From the NCBI RefSeq assembly GCF_013415305.1, contig NZ_JACBXU010000002.1, forward strand, positions 372,001 through 436,000: a stretch of 64,000 nt of DNA, read 5' to 3'. The DNA comes from Pantoea sp. WMus005 (GTDB lineage Bacteria > Pseudomonadota > Gammaproteobacteria > Enterobacterales > Enterobacteriaceae). Below the pieces are notes generated by a model. That model saw only the letters and a list, made by a program, of their open reading frames with translations. It ran no database searches and was not told the origin of the DNA. Position numbers and translations under genes: made by a program. Of this stretch, positions 1 to 9,682 are shown piece after piece; position 1 is the stretch's first letter; every line of letters begins with the position of its first letter.

Positions 1-210
1 TTTGCGGTGGATGAAAACAATCTGCCCGCGAACCTGCGTGTAACCCACATTTCGTTGTTCGATAAAACCGTTCAGGGCATTCACCGCACTGACAAGCCAG
101 CATTCAGCTTCCAGGGACACCCTGAAGCCAGCCCGGGTCCCGGTGATGCTGCGCCGCTGTTTGACCACTTTATTGAATTGATTGACGCATTCCGTCTGCA
201 AGCGAAGTAA
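1..210 (+). CDS. carA: Carbamoyl-phosphate synthase small subunit, 3' end only
   Basis: C-terminal about 70 residues of the glutaminase subunit of carbamoyl-phosphate synthetase; the reading frame is open to the left edge, so the gene starts outside the window. The visible part is the end of the class I glutamine amidotransferase domain. It contains the stretch [13 protein letters not shown], whose His and Glu are the last two members of the Cys-His-Glu triad that releases ammonia from glutamine. The ammonia is passed to CarB for synthesis of carbamoyl phosphate, the precursor of arginine and pyrimidines. carB follows 14 bases downstream, as in the usual carAB operon. Confidence 0.97.
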   Translation, partial: FAVDENNLPANLRVTHISLFDKTVQGIHRTDKPAFSFQGHPEASPGPGDAAPLFDHFIELIDAFRLQAK

Positions 211-224
211 TCAGGAGCTAATTC

Positions 225-3200
225 ATGCCAAAACGTACAGACCTAAAATCCATCCTGATTCTTGGTGCCGGTCCGATTGTGATCGGCCAGGCCTGCGAAT
301 TTGATTATTCCGGTGCGCAGGCGTGTAAAGCGCTACGTGAAGAGGGTTACCGCGTCATTCTGGTGAACTCCAACCCGGCGACCATTATGACCGACCCGGA
401 AATGGCTGATGCGACCTACATTGAGCCGATTCACTGGGAAGTGGTGCGTAAAATCATCGAAAAAGAGCGTCCGGATGCGGTATTGCCAACGATGGGCGGA
501 CAGACAGCGCTGAACTGTGCGCTGGAGCTAGAACGTCATGGCGTGCTGGAAGAGTTTGGCGTCACCATGATTGGCGCGACTGCTGATGCGATCGATAAAG
601 CAGAAGATCGTCGTCGTTTCGACGTGGCGATGAAAAGCATTGGCCTCGATACCGCGCGCTCCGGCATTGCACACACCATGGAAGAAGCGCTGGCCGTAGC
701 GGAAGATGTTGGCTTCCCGTGCATTATCCGTCCCTCCTTTACCATGGGCGGCACCGGTGGCGGCATCGCCTACAACCGCGAAGAGTTTGAGGAGATTTGC
801 GAACGCGGTCTCGACCTCTCACCGACCAACGAGTTACTGATTGATGAGTCGCTGATTGGCTGGAAAGAGTATGAGATGGAAGTCGTGCGTGATAAAAACG
901 ACAACTGCATCATCGTCTGCTCAATTGAGAACTTCGACGCGATGGGGATTCACACCGGTGACTCCATCACGGTTGCGCCTGCCCAGACGCTGACCGACAA
1001 AGAGTATCAGATCATGCGTAACGCCTCGCTGGCGGTACTGCGTGAAATCGGTGTTGAAACCGGCGGCTCCAACGTGCAGTTCTCGGTTAACCCGAAAGAT
1101 GGCCGTCTGATTGTCATCGAGATGAACCCACGCGTGTCGCGCTCCTCGGCGCTGGCGTCAAAAGCGACCGGCTTCCCGATTGCTAAAGTGGCGGCCAAAC
1201 TGGCGGTCGGCTATACCCTCGACGAGCTGATGAACGATATTACCGGCGGTTTAACGCCAGCCTCGTTCGAGCCTTCAATCGACTACGTCGTCACCAAGAT
1301 CCCACGTTTCAACTTTGAAAAATTTGCCGGTGCCAACGATCGCCTGACCACGCAGATGAAGTCGGTCGGTGAAGTGATGGCGATTGGGCGCACATTCCAG
1401 GAATCCATGCAGAAAGCGCTGCGCGGCCTGGAAGTGGGTGCTAATGGCTTCGACCCGAAAGTACACCTTGACGATCCGGAAGCGTTAACCCGCATCCGCC
1501 GCGAGCTGAAAGATGCCGGTTCAGACCGCATCTGGTACATCGCAGACGCTTTCCGTGCAGGTATGTCAGTGGATGGCGTATTCAACCTGACCAATGTGGA
1601 CCGCTGGTTCCTGGTGCAGATTGAAGAGCTGGTGAAACTTGAAGATCAGGTGGCCCGCGAAGGCGTGAACAGCCTGGATGCGACCTTCCTGCGCACGCTG
1701 AAGCGTAAAGGCTTTGCCGATGCACGGCTGGCGACGCTGGCGGGTGTGGCAGAGAGCGAAATCCGCAAGCTGCGTCAGCAGTTTAACCTGCACCCGGTCT
1801 ATAAGCGCGTAGATACCTGTGCTGCAGAATTCGCGACGGATACTGCCTACATGTATTCCACTTATGAAGAGGAGTGCGAAGCCAACCCAAGTCAGGATCG
1901 CGAAAAAATCATGATTCTGGGTGGTGGGCCCAACCGTATCGGTCAGGGTATCGAATTCGACTACTGCTGCGTTCACGCTGCCCTGGCGCTGCGTGAAGAT
2001 GGTTATCAGACCATTATGGTCAACTGTAACCCGGAAACCGTCTCGACCGATTACGACACCTCTGATCGCCTCTACTTCGAGCCGGTCACGCTGGAAGATG
2101 TGCTGGAGATTGTGCGCATTGAGCAGCCAAAAGGCGTCATCGTGCAGTATGGCGGTCAGACCCCGCTGAAACTGGCGCGTGCGCTGGAAGCCGCAGGCGT
2201 ACCGGTTATCGGTACCAGCCCGGACTCAATTGACCGTGCTGAAGACCGTGAGCGTTTCCAGCAGGCGGTCGATCGCCTGAACCTGAAGCAACCGGCTAAC
2301 GCCACAGTTGCGACGCTGGAGCAGGCGGTGGAGAAAGCGGCTGGCCTGGGTTATCCGCTGGTGGTGCGTCCTTCTTATGTGCTGGGCGGCCGTGCCATGG
2401 AAATCGTCTACGATGAGATTGACCTGAAACGCTACTTCCAGACTGCAGTTTCGGTTTCCAATGATGCGCCGGTGCTGCTGGATCGCTTCCTGGATGATGC
2501 GGTTGAAGTGGATGTGGATGCGATTTGCGACGGGGAGCGGGTGCTGATTGGTGGCATCATGGAACACATCGAGCAGGCTGGCGTTCACTCCGGTGACTCC
2601 GCCTGTTCACTGCCGGCCTACACCCTGAATCAGGAGATTCAGAATGTGATGCGCCAGCAGGTTGAGAAACTGGCGTTCGAACTGAACGTTCGCGGTCTGA
2701 TGAACGTCCAGTTCGCGGTAAAAGACAACGAAGTCTACCTGATCGAAGTGAACCCACGTGCGGCGCGTACCGTGCCGTTTGTCTCTAAAGCGACCGGTGT
2801 CCCGCTGGCGAAAGTGGCCGCGCGCGTGATGGCAGGTAAAACGCTGGCAGAGCAGGGCGTCACTGAAGAAGTGATTCCGCCTTACTACTCTGTTAAAGAA
2901 GTGGTGCTGCCGTTCAACAAGTTCCAGGGCGTTGACCCGATTCTGGGGCCAGAAATGCGCTCTACCGGTGAAGTCATGGGTGTGGGCCGCACGTTCGCTG
3001 AGGCATTCTCTAAAGCGATGCTGGGCGCGCAGAGCAACATGAAGAAGTCGGGCCGCGCGCTGCTGTCGGTGCGTGAAGGCGACAAGAAACGTATCGTTGA
3101 CCTGGCCGCTAAGCTGCAGAAGTTTGGTTTCGAACTGGATGCGACTCACGGCACGGCGGTTGTGCTGGGCGAAGCGGGTATCAATCCGCGCCTGGTGAAC

Positions 3201-3452
3201 AAGGTACATGAAGGTCGTCCGCACATTCAGGACCGTCTGAAGAATGGTGAGTATAGCTATATCGTCAATACCACGGCGGGTCGTCAGGCGATTGAAGATT
3301 CTAAGCTGATTCGCCGCAGCGCACTGCAGTATAAAGTGCACTACGACACCACGCTGAACGGTGGCTTCGCGACTGCAATGGCGCTGAATGCAGACCCGAC
3401 GGAACAGGTTATCTCCGTTCAGGAAATGCATGCCCAGATAAAGGCCATGTAA
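225..3452 (+). CDS. carB: Carbamoyl-phosphate synthase large subunit
   Basis: 1075 residues, the normal size for the family (E. coli about 1073). CarB makes carbamoyl phosphate from bicarbonate, two ATP and CarA-derived ammonia. The two homologous synthetase halves are visible: each begins with a glycine-rich segment ([17 protein letters not shown] near residue 15, [15 protein letters not shown] near 565). Each carries an ATP-grasp domain with a glycine-rich loop and an (M/V)NPR motif ([36 protein letters not shown]). The last ~140 residues form the MGS-like allosteric domain that binds UMP and ornithine in the family. Start chosen at the ATG preceded by CAGGAG. A strong terminator follows the stop, so carAB ends here. 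Confidence 0.98.
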   Translation: MPKRTDLKSILILGAGPIVIGQACEFDYSGAQACKALREEGYRVILVNSNPATIMTDPEMADATYIEPIHWEVVRKIIEKERPDAVLPTMGGQTALNCALELERHGVLEEFGVTMIGATADAIDKAEDRRRFDVAMKSIGLDTARSGIAHTMEEALAVAEDVGFPCIIRPSFTMGGTGGGIAYNREEFEEICERGLDLSPTNELLIDESLIGWKEYEMEVVRDKNDNCIIVCSIENFDAMGIHTGDSITVAPAQTLTDKEYQIMRNASLAVLREIGVETGGSNVQFSVNPKDGRLIVIEMNPRVSRSSALASKATGFPIAKVAAKLAVGYTLDELMNDITGGLTPASFEPSIDYVVTKIPRFNFEKFAGANDRLTTQMKSVGEVMAIGRTFQESMQKALRGLEVGANGFDPKVHLDDPEALTRIRRELKDAGSDRIWYIADAFRAGMSVDGVFNLTNVDRWFLVQIEELVKLEDQVAREGVNSLDATFLRTLKRKGFADARLATLAGVAESEIRKLRQQFNLHPVYKRVDTCAAEFATDTAYMYSTYEEECEANPSQDREKIMILGGGPNRIGQGIEFDYCCVHAALALREDGYQTIMVNCNPETVSTDYDTSDRLYFEPVTLEDVLEIVRIEQPKGVIVQYGGQTPLKLARALEAAGVPVIGTSPDSIDRAEDRERFQQAVDRLNLKQPANATVATLEQAVEKAAGLGYPLVVRPSYVLGGRAMEIVYDEIDLKRYFQTAVSVSNDAPVLLDRFLDDAVEVDVDAICDGERVLIGGIMEHIEQAGVHSGDSACSLPAYTLNQEIQNVMRQQVEKLAFELNVRGLMNVQFAVKDNEVYLIEVNPRAARTVPFVSKATGVPLAKVAARVMAGKTLAEQGVTEEVIPPYYSVKEVVLPFNKFQGVDPILGPEMRSTGEVMGVGRTFAEAFSKAMLGAQSNMKKSGRALLSVREGDKKRIVDLAAKLQKFGFELDATHGTAVVLGEAGINPRLVNKVHEGRPHIQDRLKNGEYSYIVNTTAGRQAIEDSKLIRRSALQYKVHYDTTLNGGFATAMALNADPTEQVISVQEMHAQIKAM

Positions 3453-3466
3453 GGTGATGTGATGCG

Positions 3467-3498
3467 AAAAACGGCTCCTTCGGGAGCCGTTTTTTTTG
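3467..3498 (+). terminator. Rho-independent terminator of carAB
   Basis: Perfect stem ACGGCTCC / GGAGCCGT with a TTCG tetraloop at 3471-3490, flanked by A residues and followed by a run of eight T. It lies 14-45 bases after the carB stop. The arms are identical to those of the hairpin after the next gene (4852-4871). Confidence 0.93.
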
Positions 3499-3703
3499 CC
3501 GCTTCATTGGCGATAATCTGAAAGTCAGGTCCAGAAAGAGTCTGGAGTTTGCGTTAAAGTATCTGATTTGGCTTAATTTTTTAGCTATAGGTGCGAATGG
3601 GGCCGGTTCGCACAAATTTATAATATAAACACTTCCTGTGCGGATTTTTCGCCAGTACTATGCCTGCCGCTCATCACTGGAGCGTATCGGGACATATATA
3701 AAA

Positions 3704-4843
3704 ATGAAAATGCGTACTTTTTCTCTGAGTGCAGTGGCTGCACTGATGGCTATTCTTCCTTTCGCCAGCCAGGCGGAAGTGACGCTGTTAAAACAGGATC
3801 CGCAGGCGGGCGATCCGCTTAGCCGTCTTAACTTTGCGGTTGGCGGCAGCGTTCGTGCTCAGTTCAATCATCAGACTGGTGTAGATGACAAATCCTACAA
3901 GCGTGACGGTTTTGATGGCGGCACCCGTTTCCGTTTCGGCGCTGACTATTACCTCTTTGATGATGTCAGCTGGATTAGCTACTACGAGCTGGGCGTTAAC
4001 GTTCCGGCCGTCTTCAGCTGGGATCGTCACTATGCGGACGGTGCCAATAAGACTACGCGTCGCCAGCTCTACACCGGTCTGAAAAGCAAAACCTGGGGTC
4101 AGCTTACCTTTGGTCAGCAGAACAGCGTCTATTACGACACCGTCGGGGCGAAGACCGATATCTGGGATTACGACATGGTCGGCCAGGCGCCGGGCAACGG
4201 AATCAACGGCGACTACGACGGATCTTACCGTTCACGTAAGCAGCTGAAGTACAAAAACACCTTCGGCGATGCGGATATCTACGCTTCTTATCTGTTCGAC
4301 GATAACGAGTATCTGCCGGGCAACGGTCTGCGCTATAAGCGCAAAGGCGGCGGCTCGCTGGGCGTGGATTACCACATCACAGACGATCTGAGCTGGGGCA
4401 CTGCGTGGAACTACACCCGCGCGGCGATGCGTAACCCGAACAATGGCGACAGCCGCGACTACGATCAGAACATTTACGGCACTGCATTAAGCTGGACACC
4501 AGGCAACTGGACGTTGTCAGCCGGTGGTGGCTGGTATCAGAACTTCATGACGACCAAACGCAAAGATGTGCATGACTACTTTGCTGGCGATGCGTGGGGT
4601 GTTGAATATTTTGCCGGTTACAAAATCCCGGTGGCGCAGTATGGTCTGAAAGCAGTGCAGCCTTATGTTATGGGCGATCGCATTGAGGTCATGACAGGCC
4701 GTGATTACCAGCGCATCGACAACGGTCTGGGTGTAGTGCTGTTCCTCGACTATGGTTTCCGTGTTGATTACGAACATGTCTTCACCTCCAGCACTAATAA
4801 CCTGGGTGATATGAATCTGGTGCGTGTGCGCTACGACTTCTGA
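3704..4843 (+). CDS. Outer-membrane porin, specificity unknown
   Basis: 379 residues. The N terminus is a clear signal peptide (MKMRTFSLSAVAALMAILPFASQA, written here only as a landmark, cleavage before EVTLL near residue 25). The rest is rich in alternating aromatic/hydrophobic strands with Gly/Asn/Asp-rich turns and ends in ...VRVRYDF, the terminal Phe expected of a BAM-assembled beta-barrel. Segments such as YTGLKSKTWGQLTFGQQNS and the Tyr/Asp-rich loop after it resemble general Gram-negative porins, but I cannot name the ortholog or substrate. I used the internal ATG because it starts the signal peptide; the frame is open further upstream without a leader-like sequence. It is monocistronic between two terminators, in the place where E. 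coli has the cai, fix and kef genes. Confidence 0.8.
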   Translation: MKMRTFSLSAVAALMAILPFASQAEVTLLKQDPQAGDPLSRLNFAVGGSVRAQFNHQTGVDDKSYKRDGFDGGTRFRFGADYYLFDDVSWISYYELGVNVPAVFSWDRHYADGANKTTRRQLYTGLKSKTWGQLTFGQQNSVYYDTVGAKTDIWDYDMVGQAPGNGINGDYDGSYRSRKQLKYKNTFGDADIYASYLFDDNEYLPGNGLRYKRKGGGSLGVDYHITDDLSWGTAWNYTRAAMRNPNNGDSRDYDQNIYGTALSWTPGNWTLSAGGGWYQNFMTTKRKDVHDYFAGDAWGVEYFAGYKIPVAQYGLKAVQPYVMGDRIEVMTGRDYQRIDNGLGVVLFLDYGFRVDYEHVFTSSTNNLGDMNLVRVRYDF

Positions 4844-4851
4844 TAACCCTG

Positions 4852-4877
4852 ACGGCTCCTGTGGGAGCCGTTTTCTT
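4852..4877 (+). terminator. Rho-independent terminator of the porin gene
   Basis: Stem ACGGCTCC / GGAGCCGT with loop TGTG at 4852-4871, followed by TTTCTTTT. It begins 9 bases after the porin stop codon. The arms match the carB terminator exactly; only the loop differs. Confidence 0.9.
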
Positions 4878-5077
4878 TTGCGCATGCTTATTGTGCCAGC
4901 CAGAGGCCATTCACTGGCGAGCTGCAGCAAACTGACGCGATTACGCGGTGAAAAACGCTGCACAGGCCGCGAAAAACGGCATCATGAAAAGCTTTACGCA
5001 AATAGACCTTTCCCCCTATCGACGAAAGTTTCACCTTTACGTATCATGGCGCCAATTTTTTTCAGTGAGTGGTTAAC

Positions 5078-5560
5078 ATGATTAGTCTTATCGCGGCATT
5101 AGCAACAGATCGCATTATTGGAATGGAGAACGCCATGCCGTGGGACCTGCCTGCAGATCTGGCGTGGTTCAAACGCAATACGCTGAAGAAACCGGTCATT
5201 ATGGGTCGACTGACCTTTGAATCCATTGGTCGCCCGTTACCTGGTCGACTGAACATCGTAGTCAGCAGTAAGCCTGGCACCACGGATGGCGTCACCTGGG
5301 TTACTTCACTGGATGAGGCGATACAGGCAGCCGGTGATGCTGAAGAGATCATGGTCATTGGCGGTGGACGCGTCTATGAACAGATGCTGAAGCGTGCCGA
5401 TCGGCTCTATCTGACGCACATTGATGCGGAAGTTGAAGGTGATACGCAGTTCCCGGACTACGAGCCGGATGAGTGGCAGTCCACGTTCAGCGAGTTTCAC
5501 GACGCTGATGAGCAGAACTCCCACAGCTACTGTTTTGAGATCCTCGACCGCCGTCGCTAA
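5078..5560 (+). CDS. folA: Dihydrofolate reductase
   Basis: 160 residues, NADPH-dependent reduction of dihydrofolate to tetrahydrofolate; the trimethoprim target. The classic active site is present: Trp22, Asp27, Leu28 and Phe31 in [12 protein letters not shown], the [10 protein letters not shown] segment, and the [12 protein letters not shown] nucleotide-binding motif. Start taken at the ATG giving MISLIAALA, in line with the E. coli protein; an in-frame start three codons upstream has no better ribosome site. Relative to the E. coli enzyme as I recall it, the conserved MGRHTWES reads MGRLTFES here (Leu45, Phe47). Single gene, facing PhoX downstream in the same direction. Confidence 0.97.
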   Translation: MISLIAALATDRIIGMENAMPWDLPADLAWFKRNTLKKPVIMGRLTFESIGRPLPGRLNIVVSSKPGTTDGVTWVTSLDEAIQAAGDAEEIMVIGGGRVYEQMLKRADRLYLTHIDAEVEGDTQFPDYEPDEWQSTFSEFHDADEQNSHSYCFEILDRRR

Positions 5561-5650
5561 TCCTCCCGCTGCCAGGTTGTAACCTGGCTGTCATCTCTAT
5601 TCATTAGCATTGCTTCTTTTCTGGGATCGTCATAAAGGAAGCAATCAAAA

Positions 5651-7534
5651 ATGAAAACCGAACTCTCCGCATTAAGCACTGACCGTCTGCGTGATCCTCT
5701 GCGTCGTAAATTCATTGCCGGTTCCGGCGCTCTGGGTCTGACTGGCTTTCTGAGCGGTGGCCTCACGCTCTCAGGAAGCGCACTGGCGCAGGAGAAGCCA
5801 GCGGGCAGCTCATTGCTGGGCTTTCAGGCGATTGCCGCATCCACCGCCGATGAGGTTGTGGTGGCTCCCGGCTATCGCGCAGACGTGTTGATCTCATGGG
5901 GAGATCCGCTGGTGAATGGCGCAGTCGCATTTGATCCCCAGGGCAATAACAGCGCGGAAGATCAGGAAAAGCAGTTCGGTGACAACAACGATGGGATGAG
6001 CTTCTTCGCGATTGATGACCATCGTGGCGTCATGGCGATCAACAATGAATATGTGAATGAGCCGACGCTGTTCGCCCACGGCGGCAACAAAGCGACCAGC
6101 CTGGAAGATGTGAAAAAGTCGCAGGCGGCGCACGGCATCTCCATCGTTGAAGTCAAACGGGGTGAGAACAACCGCTGGCAGGTGGTGCGTCCTTCTGACT
6201 ACAACCGCCGCATCACCGCCAATACGCCTATGCGTTTTTCCGGTCCGGCAGCGGGCGATAAAGCGCTGCAGACCGCCGCCGATCCACAGGGTATGAATGT
6301 ACTGGGCACCTTTGGTAACTGCGCCAACGGTAAAACGCCGTGGGGCACTTATCTCACCTGTGAAGAGAACTACGACACCTACTTTGGCACCCATCAGGCG
6401 GACTTTACGCCGACGCCGCAGCAAAAGCGCTATACCCTGAATGCCGCCGAGCCAGAGCGTAACTGGGCCGACTTTGATCCCCGTTTCGACATCGCCAGAA
6501 ACCCCAATGAATTTAACCGCCACGGCTGGATTGTCGAAATCGATCCCTTTGATCCACGCTCAGTGCCGATCAAACGTACCGCGCTGGGCCGCTTTAAGCA
6601 TGAAAATGCCGCCGTTACGGTGGCTAAAACCGGCCAACTGGTGGTTTACATGGGCGATGATGAGCGCGGCGAATATATCTATAAATATGTCTCAGATGAC
6701 AAGGTCATCCCGGATGATGCCAAAGCCAATCACGGACTGCTGGATAAAGGCACGCTCTATGTGGCGCAGTTCAATGGCGATACGCAGGGCACACCGCTGA
6801 AAGGCTCCGGGCGCTGGCTGGCACTGAAGTGGGGCGAAAATGGACTCACCGCTGAAAAGGGGTTTAACAGTCAGGCTGATATCCTGATTAATGCGCGAGC
6901 GGCGGCTGATGTGGTTAACGCCACGCGGATGGACCGGCCGGAATGGATTGCCGTTAACCCGCATGATGGCCGTGCTTACTGCACGCTGACCAATAACAAC
7001 AAGCGCGGTAATGAAGGCATGCCGGTCAATGCGGCGAATCCGCGACCTAAAAATATTTACGGCCAGATTATCCGCTGGGATGAGAAGGGCGATGCCACCG
7101 CGCAGGCATTTGAGTGGGATATCTATGCGTTGTGCGGCAATCCGATCGCGCATCCTGAGGGAATCTATCGCGGCACGCCTAACATCACCGCTGAAAACAC
7201 CTTTAACAGTCCCGATGGTCTGGGGTTTGATGCGCACGGGCGGTTATGGATCCTGACCGACGGTAAATACAGTAACAAAGAGGATTATCAGGGGCAGGGG
7301 AACAATCAGATGCTGGTGGGGGATCCTGACAGCGGCGAGATCCGCCGGTTTATGGTCGGCCCCAAATCGTGCGAGCTGACCGGCATCACCTTCACGCCCG
7401 ATTACAAAACGCTGTTCGTGAATGTGCAGCATCCCGGCGAGGAGGGTGACTCGCACTTTCCCAATAACAGTCCGCGTCCCCGGTCATCGGTGGTTATGAT
7501 CACCCGCGAGGATGGCGGCATTATCGGCGCATAA
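5651..7534 (+). CDS. PhoX-family (DUF839) phosphatase, Tat-exported
   Basis: 627 residues. The N terminus has a twin-arginine signal: Arg18-Arg19 in LRRKFIAG, a hydrophobic stretch of about 20 residues and an Ala-Leu-Ala cleavage site near residue 46, so export folded to the periplasm through Tat is expected. The mature part matches the PhoX / DUF839 family: a CANGKTPWGTYLTCEENYDTYFG-like block (Cys and Glu residues characteristic of the family), GRFKHENAAV, and FNSPDGLGFDAHGRLWILTDG near the C terminus. Family members such as PhoX are calcium/iron alkaline phosphatases acting on phosphate esters; whether this one is phosphate-regulated cannot be seen, and I found no Pho box. Start preceded by AAAGGAAG. 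It is inserted between folA and apaH, which are neighbours in E. coli. Confidence 0.88.
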   Translation: MKTELSALSTDRLRDPLRRKFIAGSGALGLTGFLSGGLTLSGSALAQEKPAGSSLLGFQAIAASTADEVVVAPGYRADVLISWGDPLVNGAVAFDPQGNNSAEDQEKQFGDNNDGMSFFAIDDHRGVMAINNEYVNEPTLFAHGGNKATSLEDVKKSQAAHGISIVEVKRGENNRWQVVRPSDYNRRITANTPMRFSGPAAGDKALQTAADPQGMNVLGTFGNCANGKTPWGTYLTCEENYDTYFGTHQADFTPTPQQKRYTLNAAEPERNWADFDPRFDIARNPNEFNRHGWIVEIDPFDPRSVPIKRTALGRFKHENAAVTVAKTGQLVVYMGDDERGEYIYKYVSDDKVIPDDAKANHGLLDKGTLYVAQFNGDTQGTPLKGSGRWLALKWGENGLTAEKGFNSQADILINARAAADVVNATRMDRPEWIAVNPHDGRAYCTLTNNNKRGNEGMPVNAANPRPKNIYGQIIRWDEKGDATAQAFEWDIYALCGNPIAHPEGIYRGTPNITAENTFNSPDGLGFDAHGRLWILTDGKYSNKEDYQGQGNNQMLVGDPDSGEIRRFMVGPKSCELTGITFTPDYKTLFVNVQHPGEEGDSHFPNNSPRPRSSVVMITREDGGIIGA

Positions 7535-7539
7535 GACAG

Positions 7540-7564
7540 GATGCTGGCCTTAATGGCCAGCATC
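7540..7564. terminator. Hairpin between convergent phoX-like gene and apaH
   Basis: Ten-base perfect inverted repeat GATGCTGGCC / GGCCAGCATC with loop TTAAT, placed exactly in the 34-base gap between two converging stop codons. No T-run of note on either side, so it is a candidate bidirectional terminator or 3'-end stabiliser rather than a textbook terminator. Confidence 0.55.
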
Positions 7565-7568
7565 ACCG

Positions 7569-8426
7569 TTATAGCGCAGGTGGTGCCAGACTTTCGCTGG
7601 AGGCCAGCGCTTTTTCGCGATTGGAAGGCTGCACCACATAGCGCTGCGTTTCCCAGTGCAGCAGGGTCAGCGTTCCACCCCAGCAGCAACCGGTATCAAG
7701 ACCGATAATGCCCTCTGGCGTCCCTTTGCCTTCCAGCGAGGCCCAGTGACCAAACACGATGGTGTAGTCACGTGCGACCGGCCCCCCAATGTTAAACCAG
7801 GGTTTCAGCGGCGGAAGGGCAGATTCAGGGGCATCTTTACAGATCATGTCCAGCTGACCATTGGGGAAGCAGTAACGCATGCGGGTCAGGGCGTTGGTGC
7901 TGAAGCGCAGACGTGCCAGGCCGGTCAGATCTTCGCTCCAGTTGTTCGGCATGTCGCCATACATGGCATCCAGAAACAGCGGATAGCTGTCGCTGGCGAG
8001 AACCGCTTCAACTTCACGCGCGCACTTTTTCGCGGTCTCGATATCCCATTGCGGCGTGATACCGGCGTGTCCCATCACCAGCTTTTTCTCTTCATCAACC
8101 TGTAACAGCGGCTGACGACGCAGCCAGTTGATCAGCTCATCCGCATCGTCTGCTTCCAGCAAGGGTGTCAGGCGATCTTTGGGCTTATTACGGCTGATCC
8201 CAGCATAGACCGCCAGCAGGTGTAAATCGTGATTGCCCAGCACCAGCCGCACTGCGTCGCCCAGCGATTTTACGTAGCGCAGAACCTCAAGTGAGCCCGG
8301 ACCCCGCGCCACCAGGTCGCCGGTCAGCCACAGGGTGTCCTGCTCAGGATTGAAATCAACCTGTTGCAACAAGGCACGTAATTCGTCGTAACAACCGTGA
8401 ACGTCGCCAATCAGGTATGTGCTCAT
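7569..8426 (-). CDS. apaH: Diadenosine tetraphosphatase (symmetrical)
   Basis: 285 residues. ApaH cleaves Ap4A symmetrically to two ADP and also removes Np4 caps from RNA in enterobacteria. The metallophosphatase signature is complete: Asp8 and His10 in [35 protein letters not shown], and the later GHAGI and [10 protein letters not shown] histidines. The C terminus runs a few residues beyond the E. coli protein with a low-complexity Ser/Ala/Pro tail ([10 protein letters not shown]). Last gene of the lptD-surA-pdxA-rsmA-apaG-apaH series; a 53-base gap separates it from apaG. Confidence 0.97.
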   Translation of the reverse strand: MSTYLIGDVHGCYDELRALLQQVDFNPEQDTLWLTGDLVARGPGSLEVLRYVKSLGDAVRLVLGNHDLHLLAVYAGISRNKPKDRLTPLLEADDADELINWLRRQPLLQVDEEKKLVMGHAGITPQWDIETAKKCAREVEAVLASDSYPLFLDAMYGDMPNNWSEDLTGLARLRFSTNALTRMRYCFPNGQLDMICKDAPESALPPLKPWFNIGGPVARDYTIVFGHWASLEGKGTPEGIIGLDTGCCWGGTLTLLHWETQRYVVQPSNREKALASSESLAPPAL

Positions 8427-8479
8427 AACGTTTTATCCATCAGGAAGGTGCCCGACTTAACGGGCAGAAAGCGTGTGAA

Positions 8480-8857
8480 TCAATGAATGTGGGTCTGAAT
8501 GGCGAGGCGGAACACCGGGATCTCGACGTGGAAGGTGTCACCCTGTTCGTCGACCATTACATAGTGGCCCTGCATGGTGCCCATCGGTGTTTCGATCACG
8601 GCACCGCTGGTGTACTGAAATTCATTGCCCGGTGTAATAAGCGGCTGTTCACCGACGACACCTTCACCCTGAACTTCCGTTTCACGGCCGTTACCGTTGG
8701 TAATCAGCCAGTAACGTCCCAGCAGTTGCACGGAGGAACGGCCCAGATTGCGAATCGTAATGGTATAGGCGAAGACGTAGCGATCATCATCCGGTGAGGA
8801 TTGTGAAGCAACGTACTGGCTTTGCACATGGACGGAGACGCGGGCCGTTTCACTCAT
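8480..8857 (-). CDS. apaG: ApaG-domain protein
   Basis: 125 residues, full length. ApaG is a small fibronectin type III-like beta-sandwich protein; its biochemical role is unsettled (linked by operon to ApaH, and homologous to a domain of some F-box and polymerase-interacting proteins). Visible family features are the VSVQSQYV-like N terminus ([17 protein letters not shown]), [25 protein letters not shown] with its pyrophosphate-binding-like Gly-rich loop, and [15 protein letters not shown] near the end. The ATG lies three bases after the rsmA stop, indicating translational linkage. Confidence 0.96.
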   Translation of the reverse strand: MSETARVSVHVQSQYVASQSSPDDDRYVFAYTITIRNLGRSSVQLLGRYWLITNGNGRETEVQGEGVVGEQPLITPGNEFQYTSGAVIETPMGTMQGHYVMVDEQGDTFHVEIPVFRLAIQTHIH

Positions 8858-8860
8858 GAC

Positions 8861-9682
8861 TTACTCCTGCGATTTTCCCTGATGATTCGCCAGCCAGTTC
8901 GCCAGCTGACAATATTGCGCGACGGAGACGTTCTCGGCACGCAGGGTTGGATCTATGGATAACTCTTCCAGCGCACCGGCAGCCACCATGTGGCTCAGAC
9001 TGTTGCGCAGCGTTTTGCGACGCTGACCGAACGCTTCTGTAGTAATACGGCTCAGGATACGCACATCACTGACCGGGTACGGCGGCTCAGGATAGGGCAC
9101 CAGACGCACCACGGCAGAGTCCACTTTCGGTGGCGGTGTAAAGGAGTGCGGAGGCACTTCCAGCACCGGAATGATCTGGCAATAATACTGCGCCATTACC
9201 GTCAGACGACCGTAGGTTTTGTTACCCGGGCCGGCGACCAGACGATTGACCACCTCTTTCTGCAGCATGAAGTGCATATCTTTGATCGAACCAGTATAGC
9301 TGAAAAGGTGGAACATCAGCGGGGTCGAAATATTGTACGGCAGGTTACCAAATACCCGCAGCGGCTGGCCTCTCTCCTGCGCCAGCGCGGCGAAGTCGAA
9401 AGTCATGGCATCCTGCTGGAAGATAGTCAGCTTCGGACCAAGAAACGGATGGGTTTCCAGACGCGCAGCGAGATCGCGGTCCAGTTCTATCACCGTTAAT
9501 TTATCGAGGCGATCGCCAACCGGCTCGGTTAAGGCACCCAGGCCTGGACCGATCTCGACCAGCGCTTCATCGCGCTGTGGATGGATGGCGGAGACAATGC
9601 TGTCGATAATGTACTGATCGTTCAGGAAGTTCTGCCCGAAACGTTTACGGGCGTAGTGCCCCTGATGGACGCGATTATTCAT
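8861..9682 (-). CDS. rsmA: 16S rRNA (A1518/A1519) N6-dimethyltransferase
   Basis: 273 residues. RsmA (KsgA) uses four SAM to dimethylate the two adjacent adenosines in the 3'-terminal hairpin of 16S rRNA, a late checkpoint in 30S assembly; loss gives kasugamycin resistance. Motifs: RKRFGQNFL near residue 12, SAM motif [14 protein letters not shown], and the catalytic [13 protein letters not shown] motif typical of N6-adenine methyltransferases. C-terminal helical domain includes [12 protein letters not shown]. Its start overlaps the pdxA stop by eight bases. Confidence 0.98.
   Translation of the reverse strand: MNNRVHQGHYARKRFGQNFLNDQYIIDSIVSAIHPQRDEALVEIGPGLGALTEPVGDRLDKLTVIELDRDLAARLETHPFLGPKLTIFQQDAMTFDFAALAQERGQPLRVFGNLPYNISTPLMFHLFSYTGSIKDMHFMLQKEVVNRLVAGPGNKTYGRLTVMAQYYCQIIPVLEVPPHSFTPPPKVDSAVVRLVPYPEPPYPVSDVRILSRITTEAFGQRRKTLRNSLSHMVAAGALEELSIDPTLRAENVSVAQYCQLANWLANHQGKSQE

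Noticed and set aside
2607-3431. Open frame of 274 codons antisense to carB
   Set aside because: Lies entirely inside carB in a codon-biased gene; no ribosome site or recognisable protein features. Such antisense frames occur opposite many genes in this window.
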